64,000 nucleotides of DNA from Archangium lansingense (GCF_026626635.1 NZ_JAPNKA010000001.1:12960001-13024000); one strand, 5' to 3'. Counted from the first letter of the stretch, positions 9,102 to 17,638 are shown. A program made the numbers and translations. Notes: generated by a model not told the origin, from the sequence alone.

Positions 9102-10476
9102 GGGGCTGTCGCAAAATAAGTGTAATGAAAGTGATAATGAGCCCACCAGGCAGGCAGCCATGGGGCTGGTCGCTGCGTAAGAGGCATTTCGTGGGCATGT
9201 TGTATGCGTGAAAGTAGATCTCGAAGCCTTGCGCGCCAAGTTCAAGGCCCTGGCCCCCATCATGGACGAGAGGGTCAGCCGCCTGTGGGCTGCGGCTGAA
9301 GTGGAAAGCCTTGGACGCGGAGGAACCGCAGCGCTCCAGCGGGCAACGGGGATCAGTGGTCGTCGCATCTGGAAGGGCAAGAAAGAGCTGGCGGAGCTTC
9401 GGCGGCAACCGCCTTCAAGGGCTTCAACGTCGCGAGTGCGTCGGCCAGGAGGAGGAAGAAGGCGCCTGAGCGCAAAGGACGCGAGGTTGCTGGGTGACCT
9501 CCAGGCGCTGCTCGAGCCGGTGACGCGCGGCGAACCGCAATCGCCGCTTCAATGGACGACGAAGAGCGTGAGGCACCTTGCGTCGGAGTTGAGAGAGCGA
9601 GGGCATGAGGTGAGTAGCGACACCGTCGCGCGGATGCTGCACGAAGCGGGGTATAGCTTGCAGGCTCCGCGTAAGGAGGAAGAGGGAGGCAGCCATCCAG
9701 ATAGGAATGCACAGTTTCGTTACATCGCTCGACAAGCGAAGGCCTTTCAGCGGCGCCGACAACCAGTGGTGTCCGTCGACTCGAAGAAGAAGGAGTTGAT
9801 TGGAAACTTCAAGACCCCGGGTCGGGAGTGGCAGCTCCAAGGCCAAGCGCCCAGAGTCAACGCCTACGATTTTCCGGATATGGCTGAGGGCAAAGCGATT
9901 CCCTATGGAGTGTATGACTTGGCCCGTGACGAGGGCTGGGTCAACGTTGGGACGGACCATGACACTCCTGAGTTCGCAGTCCAGTCGCTTCGGCGTTGGT
10001 GGCTCACGATGGGCAGGCATGCATATCCTCATGCAAGAGAGCTTCTGGTGGTAGCGGATGCTGGGGGTTCGAACTCGGCACGGTCGCGGGTATGGAAGAA
10101 GTGCCTGCAAGAATTTGCAGATGCCACGGGGTTGAAGGTCTCCGTCAGCCATTACCCTCCGGGCACGAGCAAATGGAACAAGATCGAGCATCGACTCTTT
10201 GCCCAGATCACGCTCAACTGGCGAGGCCGACCGCTAACGAGCTATCAAGTTGTCATCAATCTCATCGGCAGCACCACGACACGCACGGGACTGTGTGTTC
10301 GGGCTGCCCTGGATACGAGGGAGTACCCCCTTGGCGTTCGCGTCAGCGCAGCGGACTTTGGGCAACTGAACATCCGAAAGAAGCGGTTTCACGGGGAATG
10401 GAACTACTCGCTCTCTCCGAGACGGCAAGCGAGCGCTCAGCTGGTGAAATAATTACACTTATTTTGCGACAGCCCC
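9102..10476 (+). mobile_element. ISAzo13-family insertion sequence, complete
   Basis: A 1375-bp element bounded by perfect 25-bp terminal inverted repeats (9102-9126 and 10452-10476), each beginning GGGGCTGTCGCAAAATAAG from the outside. It is flanked by a TTA direct repeat (9099-9101 and 10477-10479), read as a 3-bp target duplication. It carries one transposase gene. Perfect repeats and an intact transposase suggest recent insertion. Confidence 0.9.
9208..10452 (+). CDS. ISAzo13-family transposase
   Basis: A 414-aa DDE transposase of the PF07592 type. The start is GTG at 9208. The N-terminus (LRAKFKALAPIMDERVSRLW) and the HTH region are typical. The catalytic core includes VVSVDSKKKELIGNFK with the first Asp, LLVVADAGGSNSARSR with the second, and HYPPGTSKWNKIEHRLFAQI with the Glu. 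Its TAA stop overlaps the right inverted repeat. Codon choice is less G/C-biased at third positions than the neighbours, consistent with transfer. Confidence 0.9.
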   Translation: MKVDLEALRAKFKALAPIMDERVSRLWAAAEVESLGRGGTAALQRATGISGRRIWKGKKELAELRRQPPSRASTSRVRRPGGGRRRLSAKDARLLGDLQALLEPVTRGEPQSPLQWTTKSVRHLASELRERGHEVSSDTVARMLHEAGYSLQAPRKEEEGGSHPDRNAQFRYIARQAKAFQRRRQPVVSVDSKKKELIGNFKTPGREWQLQGQAPRVNAYDFPDMAEGKAIPYGVYDLARDEGWVNVGTDHDTPEFAVQSLRRWWLTMGRHAYPHARELLVVADAGGSNSARSRVWKKCLQEFADATGLKVSVSHYPPGTSKWNKIEHRLFAQITLNWRGRPLTSYQVVINLIGSTTTRTGLCVRAALDTREYPLGVRVSAADFGQLNIRKKRFHGEWNYSLSPRRQASAQLVK

Positions 10477-10782
10477 TTACTGCTCGGAGCGCTGCGCTAC
10501 GACGGACTCCTCGTGTGCATCGCGCCTCGCGGCACCACCATCGGCGATGCGCGCTACCTGTATGAGCAGATCCGCTCCGTTCGCCCTGATTATGGGCTGC
10601 GGTTGATCCATCACAGCTTCGCGACCCTCACCGGCTCCGGGGAGAGCCATCCGCCCCGGCTCAAGTATGTCGAGCTGTGGTTCTCCAATCGTCTGGCGGA
10701 TCTCTGGGACGTCCGTGAGAGCATCCCTGTTTCCCAGGGGTGAATTGATCGCAGTACAGAGGGGAACCTGGGAACTTCGATA

Positions 10783-10816
10783 CCCTCACCCCGTCCCTCT
10801 CCCGAAGGGAGAGGGG
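10783..10816. repeat. REP-like intergenic palindrome, copy 1
   Basis: CCCTCACCCCGTCCCTCTCC continues into a 9-bp stem CCCTCTCCC/GGGAGAGGG with a three-base loop. The same motif recurs near 12013, 24683, 27852 and 27915. Copy 1 lies at the truncation point of the DUF418 remnant. Confidence 0.7.
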
Positions 10817-10839
10817 TTCGTGGGCCTGCACTTCCGGCC

Positions 10840-10987
10840 ACGGCATCAGCACCCGGCCGCTGAACCAGACATAGACGTTCGAGACGAACACTCCGCACAG
10901 CGCAAACCCGCGCAGCACTTCCAGCCGCTCGCCCGCCTCCACCAGGCGCGCCTCGGGTCTCGCTTCCGCCCCCAGTGTCTCGCTCAT
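10840..10987 (-). pseudogene. N-terminal remnant of a DUF418 membrane protein gene
   Basis: From an ATG at 10987 the frame encodes MSETLG, then RLEVLRGFALCGVFVSNVYV and WFSGRVLMP. This is the conserved first membrane segment of DUF418 proteins (LDVLRGFALxGVxxxN). After about 49 residues the similarity stops and the frame enters the REP-like palindrome. A normal DUF418 protein is about 400 aa, so most of the gene is gone. It starts two bases after the SPFH stop codon, so it was probably the second gene of that operon. Confidence 0.6.
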
Positions 10988-10989
10988 GT

Positions 10990-11772
10990 TCAGTTGTTCC
11001 GCGCCCGCTCCGCCAACGCCCGCTCTACCTCCCGCTCCAGCTCCGCCTCCCCTAGCTCTCCCTCCCTCCTCGGTGCCTCCCAGGGCGCCTGCCCCATCCC
11101 CCGCTGCTCCAGCTTCTGCTGCTGCCTCATCTGGCCGCTCGTCTCCAGCGCCAGCCGCGTCGCCCGCTCCGTCAGCTTCAGGATTCCCTGCGCATCCACC
11201 ACGTTCGTTGGATCCAACTGATCCAGCGGTGTCTGCTCCAGCCTCCCCAGCGACATCCGCTCCAGCCTGAAGCCCAGCAGCTCGTCCCCCACTTCCATCA
11301 TCACGTGGTCGATGAAGAGGCTCCGGTCCGCCAGCAGCTCATCGAAGTTGAACGTGCTCGCCGCGTTCGCCAGCGCGCATGCAAAGCGCTCCTCCAACAG
11401 CGCCTGCACCTCCTCCTGCCGGTTCGCCCTCGCGCACCCCACCTCCCTCGCCACCCTCAGCACCGCCTCCTCCTTCTGCTCTACCTTCACCAGGAACGTT
11501 CCCCTCACGTCCACCCGGATGCCGTCCCGACACGACAACCCCTGCTTCCCTCTCCTCTCCACCACCACCTTGCGCACCGAGAGGTCCAACACCTCTCCCC
11601 GTTGCACCATCGGCAGCACCAGCCCGCTCCCAAAGCGCACCCGCGTCGGTCCCCCTCCCCTCTCGATGAGCAGCGCCTCGCCCGGTCCCACCCGGCGATA
11701 GCTCGTCAGCAACACCACTCCACACACCAGGCAAGCCACGGCCACTCCAGCAAGCGTGAGCAGGATGGGCAT
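10990..11772 (-). CDS. SPFH/Band 7 (flotillin-like) membrane protein
   Basis: A 260-aa protein starting MPILLTLAGVAVACLVCGVV, one N-terminal membrane segment. It is followed by YRRVGPGEALLIERGG and a Band 7 domain (IRVDVRGTFLVKVEQKEEAV). The second half is a charged coiled coil with ANRQEEVQALLEERFACALA and ends in an Arg/Glu-rich tail. Flotillin-type proteins form membrane microdomain scaffolds. The 11772 start is chosen because the hydrophobic segment follows immediately; a longer frame to 11913 exists but reads as non-coding. The ribosome site is weak. Confidence 0.7.
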   Translation of the reverse strand: MPILLTLAGVAVACLVCGVVLLTSYRRVGPGEALLIERGGGPTRVRFGSGLVLPMVQRGEVLDLSVRKVVVERRGKQGLSCRDGIRVDVRGTFLVKVEQKEEAVLRVAREVGCARANRQEEVQALLEERFACALANAASTFNFDELLADRSLFIDHVMMEVGDELLGFRLERMSLGRLEQTPLDQLDPTNVVDAQGILKLTERATRLALETSGQMRQQQKLEQRGMGQAPWEAPRREGELGEAELEREVERALAERARNN

Positions 11773-12078
11773 TTCCACGTGAGGCTCCAGGTCAGGGGCC
11801 CGAGACTCCAGCACGCCCTGCGTCCCTCGCGCCAGGGACGCTGCCGCCCCACATTGGTGTACCCTGTCCACCATGCGGCCCATCGACATCTGCACCGCGG
11901 CCCTCGTCACCACCGGTAACCGCGCCCTCCGCGAGCCACTGTGAACCTGGGCTGGGGGCCTGAGTGGGGTTCTCTCGTGAGCCCGAGTGGGGTTCAGCTC
12001 GAGGCCCGGATACCCACACCCCGACCCTCTCCCGAGGGGAGAGGGAGTGGATTCTCATACAGAGGGAGTGTGGAGCGG
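11773..12078. other. Intergenic region with a REP-like element
   Basis: No gene is supported. The only recognisable structure is REP-like copy 2 near 12013. A short direct repeat, GAGTGGGGTTC, occurs near 11962 and 11985. Confidence 0.4.
12013..12045. repeat. REP-like intergenic palindrome, copy 2
   Basis: CCACACCCCGACCCTCTCCC runs into a GGGGAGAGGG arm, giving the same stem as copy 1. It lies downstream of the deformylase gene stop and could help stabilise or end transcripts. Confidence 0.7.
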
Positions 12079-12609
12079 CTACTCCTTCTTCTCTTCCTTC
12101 TTCTCTTCCTTGCGCCGGCTCAGCGTCTTCTGCAGCTTCTTCATCTTCTCCATGATGAGGCTCCGCTTCAGGTTCGAGAGGAGCTCCACGAACACCTGAC
12201 CGTCCAGGTGGCCAATCTCGTGCTGCAGCACGTGCGCCAGCCTCCCCTCCGCCTCCAACTCGTGCCACTCCCCCGCCCGGTCCTGGTACTTCACCTTCAC
12301 CTTGTGGAACCGCGGCGTCTTCTCGAACTGCTCCGGCACCGACAGGCACCCCTCCTCCAGCGTCACCGGCCCCGACTTCTCCAGAATCTGCGGGTTGATG
12401 ATCTCGAAGAACGTCCCGTCCTCCCTCCCCACCCAGGAGCACCGCTGCGAGACCCCAATCTGGTTCGCGGCGATCCCAATCCCCTCCGCCTCCTTCATCG
12501 ACTCGAACATCTCCTCCAGCAGCTTGGTGAGGTTCTCCCCAAAGTCCGTCACCGGCTTCGTCGGCGTGTTGAGGACCTTGTTGGGCCAGATGACGATGTC
12601 CCGTGCCAT
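12079..12609 (-). CDS. def: Peptide deformylase
   Basis: A 176-aa metalloenzyme that removes the formyl group from nascent proteins. The three signature motifs are present: GIGIAANQIG (usually GLAA), EEGCLSVPE with the metal-binding Cys, and LQHEIGHLDG with the HExxH metal ligands (family norm QHExDHLxG, so Asp is replaced by Gly). The C-terminus carries a Lys/Glu-rich tail (RRKEEKKEEKKE). The motif substitutions place it in a divergent, type II-like group rather than the standard type I enzyme; a second def gene elsewhere in the genome would be common. Confidence 0.9.
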   Translation of the reverse strand: MARDIVIWPNKVLNTPTKPVTDFGENLTKLLEEMFESMKEAEGIGIAANQIGVSQRCSWVGREDGTFFEIINPQILEKSGPVTLEEGCLSVPEQFEKTPRFHKVKVKYQDRAGEWHELEAEGRLAHVLQHEIGHLDGQVFVELLSNLKRSLIMEKMKKLQKTLSRRKEEKKEEKKE

Positions 12610-12756
12610 TCGGTGTCTCTTCTCCTGCTCGAGTGCGTGAACCGCCCTTCTACACCGCGCACGCCCACTCGCCAGCCCCGAGTGTCACCGGCCTGTCTCC
12701 ACTTCGACTCCCCTTCCCCTTGAGCGCATGGGGTACGGGTCTGCTACACCCTGCGT

Positions 12757-13239
12757 ATGCACCCCAACGCCCAGCTCCTCAAAGACTTCTACGCCGCCTT
12801 CGCCCGCCGTGACGGCAACGCCATGGCCGCCTGCTACCACCCCGACGCCGAGTTCTCCGACCCCGTCTTCCCCGGCCTGCGCCACGCCGGCGTCACCTCC
12901 ATGTGGCGCATGCTCTGCGAGCGCGGCACCGACCTCGAGCTCACCCTCAACGACTCCCAGGCCGATGACCACTCTGGCCGCGCCCAATGGGACGCCCGCT
13001 ACACCTTCAGCATGTCCGGCAAGAAGGTCCTCAATCGCGTCCACTCCGAGTTCGAGTTCAAGGACGGGAAGATCCTCCGCCAGACCGACCGCTTCGGCTT
13101 CTGGACCTGGGCCCGCCAGGCCATCGGCCCCGTCGGCGTCCTGCTCGGCTGGTCCCCCCTCGTGCGCAACAAGGTCCAGGCCCAGGCCCGCCGCTCCCTC
13201 GACAAATACATGAAGGAACACGGAATCTCCGGAGCGTAA
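12757..13239 (+). CDS. NTF2-like/SnoaL-fold protein
   Basis: A 160-aa protein with the cone-shaped NTF2 fold: the N-terminus LLKDFYAAFARRDGNAMAAC, then YHPDAEFSDPVFPG, then strands ending HSEFEFKDGKILRQTDRFGF. The family includes ketosteroid isomerase-like enzymes and many binding proteins, so the substrate is unknown. The C-terminal 40 residues form an added helix (RNKVQAQARRSLDKYMKEHG). It stands alone, divergent from def. Confidence 0.8.
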   Translation: MHPNAQLLKDFYAAFARRDGNAMAACYHPDAEFSDPVFPGLRHAGVTSMWRMLCERGTDLELTLNDSQADDHSGRAQWDARYTFSMSGKKVLNRVHSEFEFKDGKILRQTDRFGFWTWARQAIGPVGVLLGWSPLVRNKVQAQARRSLDKYMKEHGISGA

Positions 13240-13772
13240 GGCTTCTCCCAATTCCTCTCATTCCCATATCAATTTTCAGAGCCCTACAAGTCTTCAGGCC
13301 CTGAAGCAACAAGCCCCCGAGCGCCCGCTCCACCGAACGGGCCTCCTGCAGTCGGTCACCCGGCACCCACCAGGGTCCATCCCCACCCTGGCTTCGAGTG
13401 AATTCCCCTCTGAAAAAGCCCTCGCGTGCCCCTTCCTCCGCCATGGGCCTACAGACCGTCCAGGGACACGCCCCCGACGTGAAAAGATGTGTCAACGCCA
13501 CACTTTTCAGGGCCTCCAATCACGAACATCACGCGCTGCAAATGCAAGATTTCAGCAACAACATTCTATTTGTATTTGTCGTCGAGAATTTGTATTGAAT
13601 TAGGTGCGTGAGCTCACGCGGGCCAGGTGAGCCTCAAGCGAAGTGAAAGTTTTCCGCTCAGGGTGCAGGGGGACCACGATGCAAGGAAATGCTTTCTTCG
13701 GGAGATCCCACCCTGGTGCGTCGCATCAATGACTCGTGAAGGAGCACTCGAGAGCGAGTGCGGGAGGGCATC
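13240..13772. other. Intergenic region with an AT-rich tract and a perfect palindrome
   Basis: No gene is supported. About 13540-13605 is markedly AT-rich against a GC-rich background (TTCTATTTGTATTTGTCG is typical). It ends at a perfect 14-bp palindrome, GCGTGAGCTCACGC, at 13606-13619. Its position 150 bp upstream of the next gene makes it a candidate promoter/operator region. Confidence 0.4.
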
Positions 13773-14477
13773 ATGAGGGCAGTGCTTCAGCACATTTCCG
13801 ACCGGCAGAAGGGCTTCGCCGAGCACGTCGTCTTCGATGGACTGCAGCAGGACGGACCGCTGGAGCAGGTGCTGGCCTTCGCCCCGCGCCTGGCCTTCTG
13901 GGTGATGAGCTTCCAGGACGTGCTGCGGCTCAACGCCCAGCGGATGAAGGACCCCGAGCTGGCGATGCTCATGCTGCGCCATCGCCAGGAGGAGCGCGGG
14001 CACGACAACTGGTTCTTCGAGGACGCCGCGCTGCTGATGGGGCGCCCCTTCAACCTCACGGAGCCGTGGGGCCGCGCCCACGAGGGCACCCGGGACGCCA
14101 GCTACGCAATCCTCTCCGAGGTGCTGAGCGCGCTGGATGACCGGCTGCGCATCATCCTGGTGCTCACGCTGGAGTCCACCAGCCACGCCTTCTTCAGCGC
14201 CACCGCCAACCTCCCCCAGACGCTCAGCCAGGGCCAGCGGCTGAAGTACTTCTCCAACCACCACATGGAGGCCGAGGAGCAGCACGAGGTCTTCGAGGAG
14301 CAGATGGAGGCGATGCTGATGGGCATGGAGCTCACGCCCGAGCTGCGCACCCAGGCCATCGCGCTGGTGGACCGCGTCTATGCGGCCTTCCACTCCATGT
14401 TCGACGGTCTGCAGATGGAGCAGGCGCGGCCTGTGTCCCGGCCCGAGCGGCACCCGCGGCCGGCCTTGTCCGCCTAG
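13773..14477 (+). CDS. Heme-oxygenase-like (HDO/TenA-like) iron-containing redox enzyme family protein
   Basis: A 234-aa all-helical protein. The ATG at 13773 is preferred because GGGAGGG ends five bases before it; a GTG at 13758 lies upstream of that site. The candidate metal ligands are in RHRQEERGHDNWFFED (E-x-x-H pattern), and a second set is in SNHHMEAEEQHEVFEEQMEA, as in heme-oxygenase-like di-iron oxidases. No signal peptide is seen. The gene is monocistronic by spacing. Substrate is unknown; HDO relatives cleave fatty acids or modified amino acids. Confidence 0.6.
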   Translation: MRAVLQHISDRQKGFAEHVVFDGLQQDGPLEQVLAFAPRLAFWVMSFQDVLRLNAQRMKDPELAMLMLRHRQEERGHDNWFFEDAALLMGRPFNLTEPWGRAHEGTRDASYAILSEVLSALDDRLRIILVLTLESTSHAFFSATANLPQTLSQGQRLKYFSNHHMEAEEQHEVFEEQMEAMLMGMELTPELRTQAIALVDRVYAAFHSMFDGLQMEQARPVSRPERHPRPALSA

Positions 14478-14617
14478 CGGTCCCTGGCCTCCTGCGGTAC
14501 CTGAGCGCTCGCTGCCCGCGCTCCACGACTTCCGGGTGCAACTGCCCTGCACCCCGCTTCTTCTTCAACGGCCGCCGGCGGCGCCTCCCGCCCTGCCGGC
14601 TACTCCCGGGGGTCCAG

Positions 14618-15127
14618 TTACTGGGCCTCGACGGTGTTGAAGAAGGACTTGATGACCTCCTTGCCCTTCACCTCCCACAGGATGACCTGGCCCTGGCGGA
14701 TGAAGTAGCTGTCCCCGGCCTTGTACTTGTGGGTGTTGCCCGCCTCGTCCGTCATGATGACCTCGCCCTCCATGATGGTGGCGTGCTCCGTGAAGGGGAA
14801 GACGATGCGGATCTTCCCCTTGGTCGCCTTGAAGAGGCCCGCCGCCACAGGACCCCGGGCGTAGTCGATGCGGGCGTAGATCTTCGGGTTACCCTCGAGC
14901 ACCTGGCCACCCAGACCCGAGGGCGGGCCCAGCGACACGAAGCCGTCCTGGTCCACCTTGCCCTTGAGCGAGTAGACGATCATCGCCGGCTTCTTGCCCG
15001 CGCTCTCCAGCTCCGCCGAGGCCGTCCCGAGACCGTCCTCCACCTGCTGCTCCGCCCCACCACAAGCCGTCAGGAAACCCGCGAGGACGACGGTGCAGAG
15101 GCTCAGCATGCGGTGCGGACGGAACAT
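14618..15127 (-). CDS. Secreted lipoprotein with a cupin domain
   Basis: A 169-aa protein, start ATG 15127 with GGGAGAG seven bases upstream. The signal sequence ends in the lipobox LTAC (FLTACGGAEQQ), so it is probably lipid-anchored. After a linker, the cupin strand set EHATIMEGEVIMTDEAGNTH, YKAGDSYFIRQGQVILWEVK matches the Cupin_3 (PF05899) family, whose members include ureidoglycine aminohydrolase-like proteins. Only one of the usual metal-binding histidines is clear, so a sugar- or ligand-binding role is as likely as catalysis. Confidence 0.7.
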   Translation of the reverse strand: MFRPHRMLSLCTVVLAGFLTACGGAEQQVEDGLGTASAELESAGKKPAMIVYSLKGKVDQDGFVSLGPPSGLGGQVLEGNPKIYARIDYARGPVAAGLFKATKGKIRIVFPFTEHATIMEGEVIMTDEAGNTHKYKAGDSYFIRQGQVILWEVKGKEVIKSFFNTVEAQ

Positions 15128-15299
15128 GAACTCTCCCGGTTTCGTTGTTCGCAAATATTTATGCCACCCTCCGAATCCAATGTCTATGCAAATTCGGCGT
15201 GGGATGCGAAAAACCAACCGGAAAGCGTCTTTTCCTCTCTCACCCTCAGCGCTGTCTGTCTACCATTGGCCCCGTCTGTCTACCATTGGCCCGTCTGCC

Positions 15300-15839
15300 T
15301 TACCACTTGAGGTGATAGGTGCAGGCGCGCCCGCCCTTGGAGCGGCAGCTCGAGGGATCGTGGTCGATGCGCAGACGGATGGAGCCCTTGGGCTGGAAGC
15401 GATCGTAGAGGGCCTCCATGATTCCCTGGTCGAACTCGCAGGGGTACGGGTTGTCGGCCACCATGCGGGCGGCGCGCTCGCCCTCGGAGATGAAGCGGTA
15501 GCTGCCAATCTCGCCCTTGCCGCGATGGTTCATCCGGTAGGCCACATCCAGCGAGCCGAGCGCCGAGGGGAAGGAGTCGATTCCCGGAGGGAAAACGGCG
15601 CTCTTGGGCACCGCGCGGCCGATGGCGCGCGTGGTGTTGGGCCCCACCTGCTTGAGGATGTCGTCGAAGCTGTCGAGGACGCTCGGCATGGGGTACCACT
15701 TCTCAGGGTCCAACGGCTCGATGCCGTGAGAGGCCAGCACCCGTTGCGCCTTGAGCTTGAGGAACTCCATGGCGTTGATCAGGGCCTGTACGCTCTTCCC
15801 ATACACTTCGACATGGCTTGAAAGTGCGTTGCGCGTCAT
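15300..15839 (-). CDS. V4R-like small-molecule-sensor fold protein, function unknown
   Basis: A 179-aa protein; the ATG at 15839 follows AAGGAG by six bases. The N-terminal helix region and the C-terminus (CEFDQGIMEALYDRF, then SSCRSKGGRACTYHLKW) resemble the end of V4R/heme-NO-binding-type domains, where a Cys-rich motif follows a helix and a last strand. The Cys pair and two His could bind metal or heme. The assignment rests on pattern only. No signal peptide or neighbours in operon. Confidence 0.4.
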   Translation of the reverse strand: MTRNALSSHVEVYGKSVQALINAMEFLKLKAQRVLASHGIEPLDPEKWYPMPSVLDSFDDILKQVGPNTTRAIGRAVPKSAVFPPGIDSFPSALGSLDVAYRMNHRGKGEIGSYRFISEGERAARMVADNPYPCEFDQGIMEALYDRFQPKGSIRLRIDHDPSSCRSKGGRACTYHLKW

Positions 15840-15948
15840 GACCACTCCTTAAACTGGCTCTCGCGGGCATTACCCAAACACGAGGCAACCGGGATTCTCC
15901 CTCAAGCGCCTGCCCGCAAGCGAGGTGCCTCATCGCTTGATTTGAGAA

Positions 15949-15983
15949 TTCCGCTGCAAGCAATTATTTGCTGTGTGGCTGTC
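15949..15983. repeat. 35-bp direct repeat, copy 1 (decayed gene-end duplicate)
   Basis: Identical to 16053-16087 except for one base; the core AGCAATTATTTGCT is partly palindromic. On the minus strand it encodes QPHSK and a stop, parallel to QLHSK and the stop at the end of the 5'-nucleotidase gene. Weaker similarity extends about 50 bp further, so it is a relic copy of that gene's 3' end. Confidence 0.6.
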
Positions 15984-16052
15984 TCAAGATGGAATCCCAA
16001 GCGCCATGGCGCGGTGCATCCACGGACAGAACCTGACCGGTTGAGCAGTGAT

Positions 16053-16087
16053 TTCCGCTGCAAGCAATTATTTGCTGTGTAGCTGTC
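16053..16087. repeat. 35-bp direct repeat, copy 2 (end of 5'-nucleotidase gene)
   Basis: The intact copy, overlapping the last codons and stop of the 5'-nucleotidase gene. See the partner at 15949-15983. Confidence 0.6.
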
Positions 16088-17573
16088 CTGAGGCGGAGTT
16101 CACGGCACCCTGGCGCAGTGAGTCCATGAGCAATGTGTGTGCATTGAGCTCCGTGCGACGCACGTTGGCTGCCCGAGACAGCGCGTCCTTGTAGCCCGTT
16201 GCCACAAAGGCCTGGAAATCCAGCGTGGCCACCCGGTACGTCGCCTCCGGAGTCACGGGCTCGTCTCCCGCCGCGGGGTTGGTAGGGTCCTTCAGCACCC
16301 GCAGGCGCACCGGCCGACCGTCCTCCACCTCATAGTGGACGCCGCTGTACTGGCTGTAGCTGTCCGTCCCCCGCTTGGACTCGCTCAGCGCGACCCAGTC
16401 CGCGAGCTGTGCCCCCGTCAGCTCCGCCGTCACCAGGAAGTTGCGGTACGGAATCGCCCCCAGGAAGTCCTCCACCGTCACCTCCCCCGCGGGCAACCCA
16501 CCCCGGAAGCTCGCCGACAGCGCGAAGAATGCATGCGCACCGGCCGCCCGGCGCCACACCTCCGTCGCCCAGGTGCCCACCTCCGCCGGTCCCTCCGTGA
16601 GGCCCTCGTCCCCCAACGGCTTGTCCAGACGGCCTAGCACCTCGAAGCGCTCCGGCCTCTTCGCCACCAGATCCCGCTGCAGCCGCGCCACCTCCGCCGC
16701 CGTCTCCTCATCCTCCCGCCTCGTGCCGTCCAGCTTCACCAGCCCCCCCTCCACCCCCTCCAGCCTCTTCCCCCGGAAGCGCAGCCGCACCTCCGAGAGG
16801 TAGGCGAGGTATTGGTACGGAGAGAGGTACCAGGTGCTCGTCCCCGGCAGCACGCCCAGCTCCACCTTCTGGTGCGAGTGCGAGCCCATGATGATGTCGA
16901 TGCCCGGCACCGCTCGCGCCAGCGCCTCGTCGTCCTCGCGGAGCTGGTGCCCCAGCAGCACCACCGCGTCCACGTGCTCCTCGTCCCGCAGGGCCCGCAC
17001 CACCGCCTGCGCCGCCTCCGTCGCGTCCGTCCACCGCGTCCCCGCCGGCAGGTGCTCGGCCTTCACCAGCCGCTGCATGTCCAGCCCCGCCACTGAGAAG
17101 AAGCCCACCCGCACGCCCCCCACCTCCTTCACCAGGTACGGCTTCCCCTCCACCCGTAGGTAGGGCGCTCCGTCTGCCCCCTCCAGGTTGGCGCACAGCA
17201 CCGGGTAGGCCGCGCTCGCCCGGCACCGCTCGAAGGACTCTGGCCCGTAGTCCAGGTCGTGGTTGCCCAACGCCATCACGTCCAGCACCCCGTTGAACCA
17301 CGGCCACTCCACGCACCCGTACTCGTCACTCCAGGTGGGCACGCCCTTGTTCAGCGTGTCGCCCCCCGACACCACCAGGGTGTCCGGTCTCGCCTTCGCG
17401 TCCCGGAGATACGCCAGGGCCCGGGCCACCCCTCCCTGCCCCGGCGCTCCCTCCGAATAGAAGGGCACCGCGTGCGAGTGGTAGTCCGTCATCCCCACCA
17501 GCGTCACCGTACGCGTCGTCTGGCAGGCGGGAAGCAACAGCAGGCTCGTGAGCACAGTGAGGGGCTTCTTCAT
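16068..17573 (-). CDS. 5'-nucleotidase/2',3'-cyclic phosphodiesterase-like lipoprotein
   Basis: A 501-aa exported metallophosphatase. The ATG at 17573 begins a lipoprotein signal, MKKPLTVLTSLLLLPACQTT (lipobox LPAC). Metal-binding motifs of the calcineurin-like domain are all present: GMTDYHSH, VVSGGDTLNKG, ALGNHDLDYG, VLLGHQLREDD and IMGSHSHQK. The C-terminal third contains GGLPAGEVTVEDFLGAIPYRN, typical of the 5'-nucleotidase C-terminal substrate-binding domain. The likely role is periplasmic or surface nucleotide salvage. An upstream extension of the frame to 17804 overlaps the 61-bp repeat and is unlikely to be translated. Confidence 0.85.
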   Translation of the reverse strand: MKKPLTVLTSLLLLPACQTTRTVTLVGMTDYHSHAVPFYSEGAPGQGGVARALAYLRDAKARPDTLVVSGGDTLNKGVPTWSDEYGCVEWPWFNGVLDVMALGNHDLDYGPESFERCRASAAYPVLCANLEGADGAPYLRVEGKPYLVKEVGGVRVGFFSVAGLDMQRLVKAEHLPAGTRWTDATEAAQAVVRALRDEEHVDAVVLLGHQLREDDEALARAVPGIDIIMGSHSHQKVELGVLPGTSTWYLSPYQYLAYLSEVRLRFRGKRLEGVEGGLVKLDGTRREDEETAAEVARLQRDLVAKRPERFEVLGRLDKPLGDEGLTEGPAEVGTWATEVWRRAAGAHAFFALSASFRGGLPAGEVTVEDFLGAIPYRNFLVTAELTGAQLADWVALSESKRGTDSYSQYSGVHYEVEDGRPVRLRVLKDPTNPAAGDEPVTPEATYRVATLDFQAFVATGYKDALSRAANVRRTELNAHTLLMDSLRQGAVNSASGQLHSK

Positions 17574-17638
17574 GTGCGGGGATCCTGCTCCATCCCTGCA
17601 CACCTGGGTACAAGTGACGTCACGCCGGGCGCCGGCTC

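Larger units (their letters stand above)
8700..10743 (+). pseudogene. SAM-dependent methyltransferase gene interrupted by an insertion sequence
   Basis: The 5' part (8700-9101) encodes a class I methyltransferase N-terminus. The SAM-binding signature IAELCCGDCSRQWEVYRREL is followed by YRGLDFEPEVVAANRSRG and the acidic motif HGDVLDP. The 3' part (10480-10743) continues LLGALRYDGLLVCIAPRG to a stop after ESIPVSQG. Removing the insertion and one TTA target copy restores an uninterrupted 221-aa reading frame, so the break is caused only by the insertion. The 5' fragment now ends inside the element after RLGAVAK. The intact protein would be small; its substrate is unknown. Confidence 0.75.

Noticed and set aside
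13540..13610. AT-rich tract as a replication origin or DNA-unwinding element
   Set aside because: No DnaA-box cluster, dnaA/parAB neighbours or iterons were seen.
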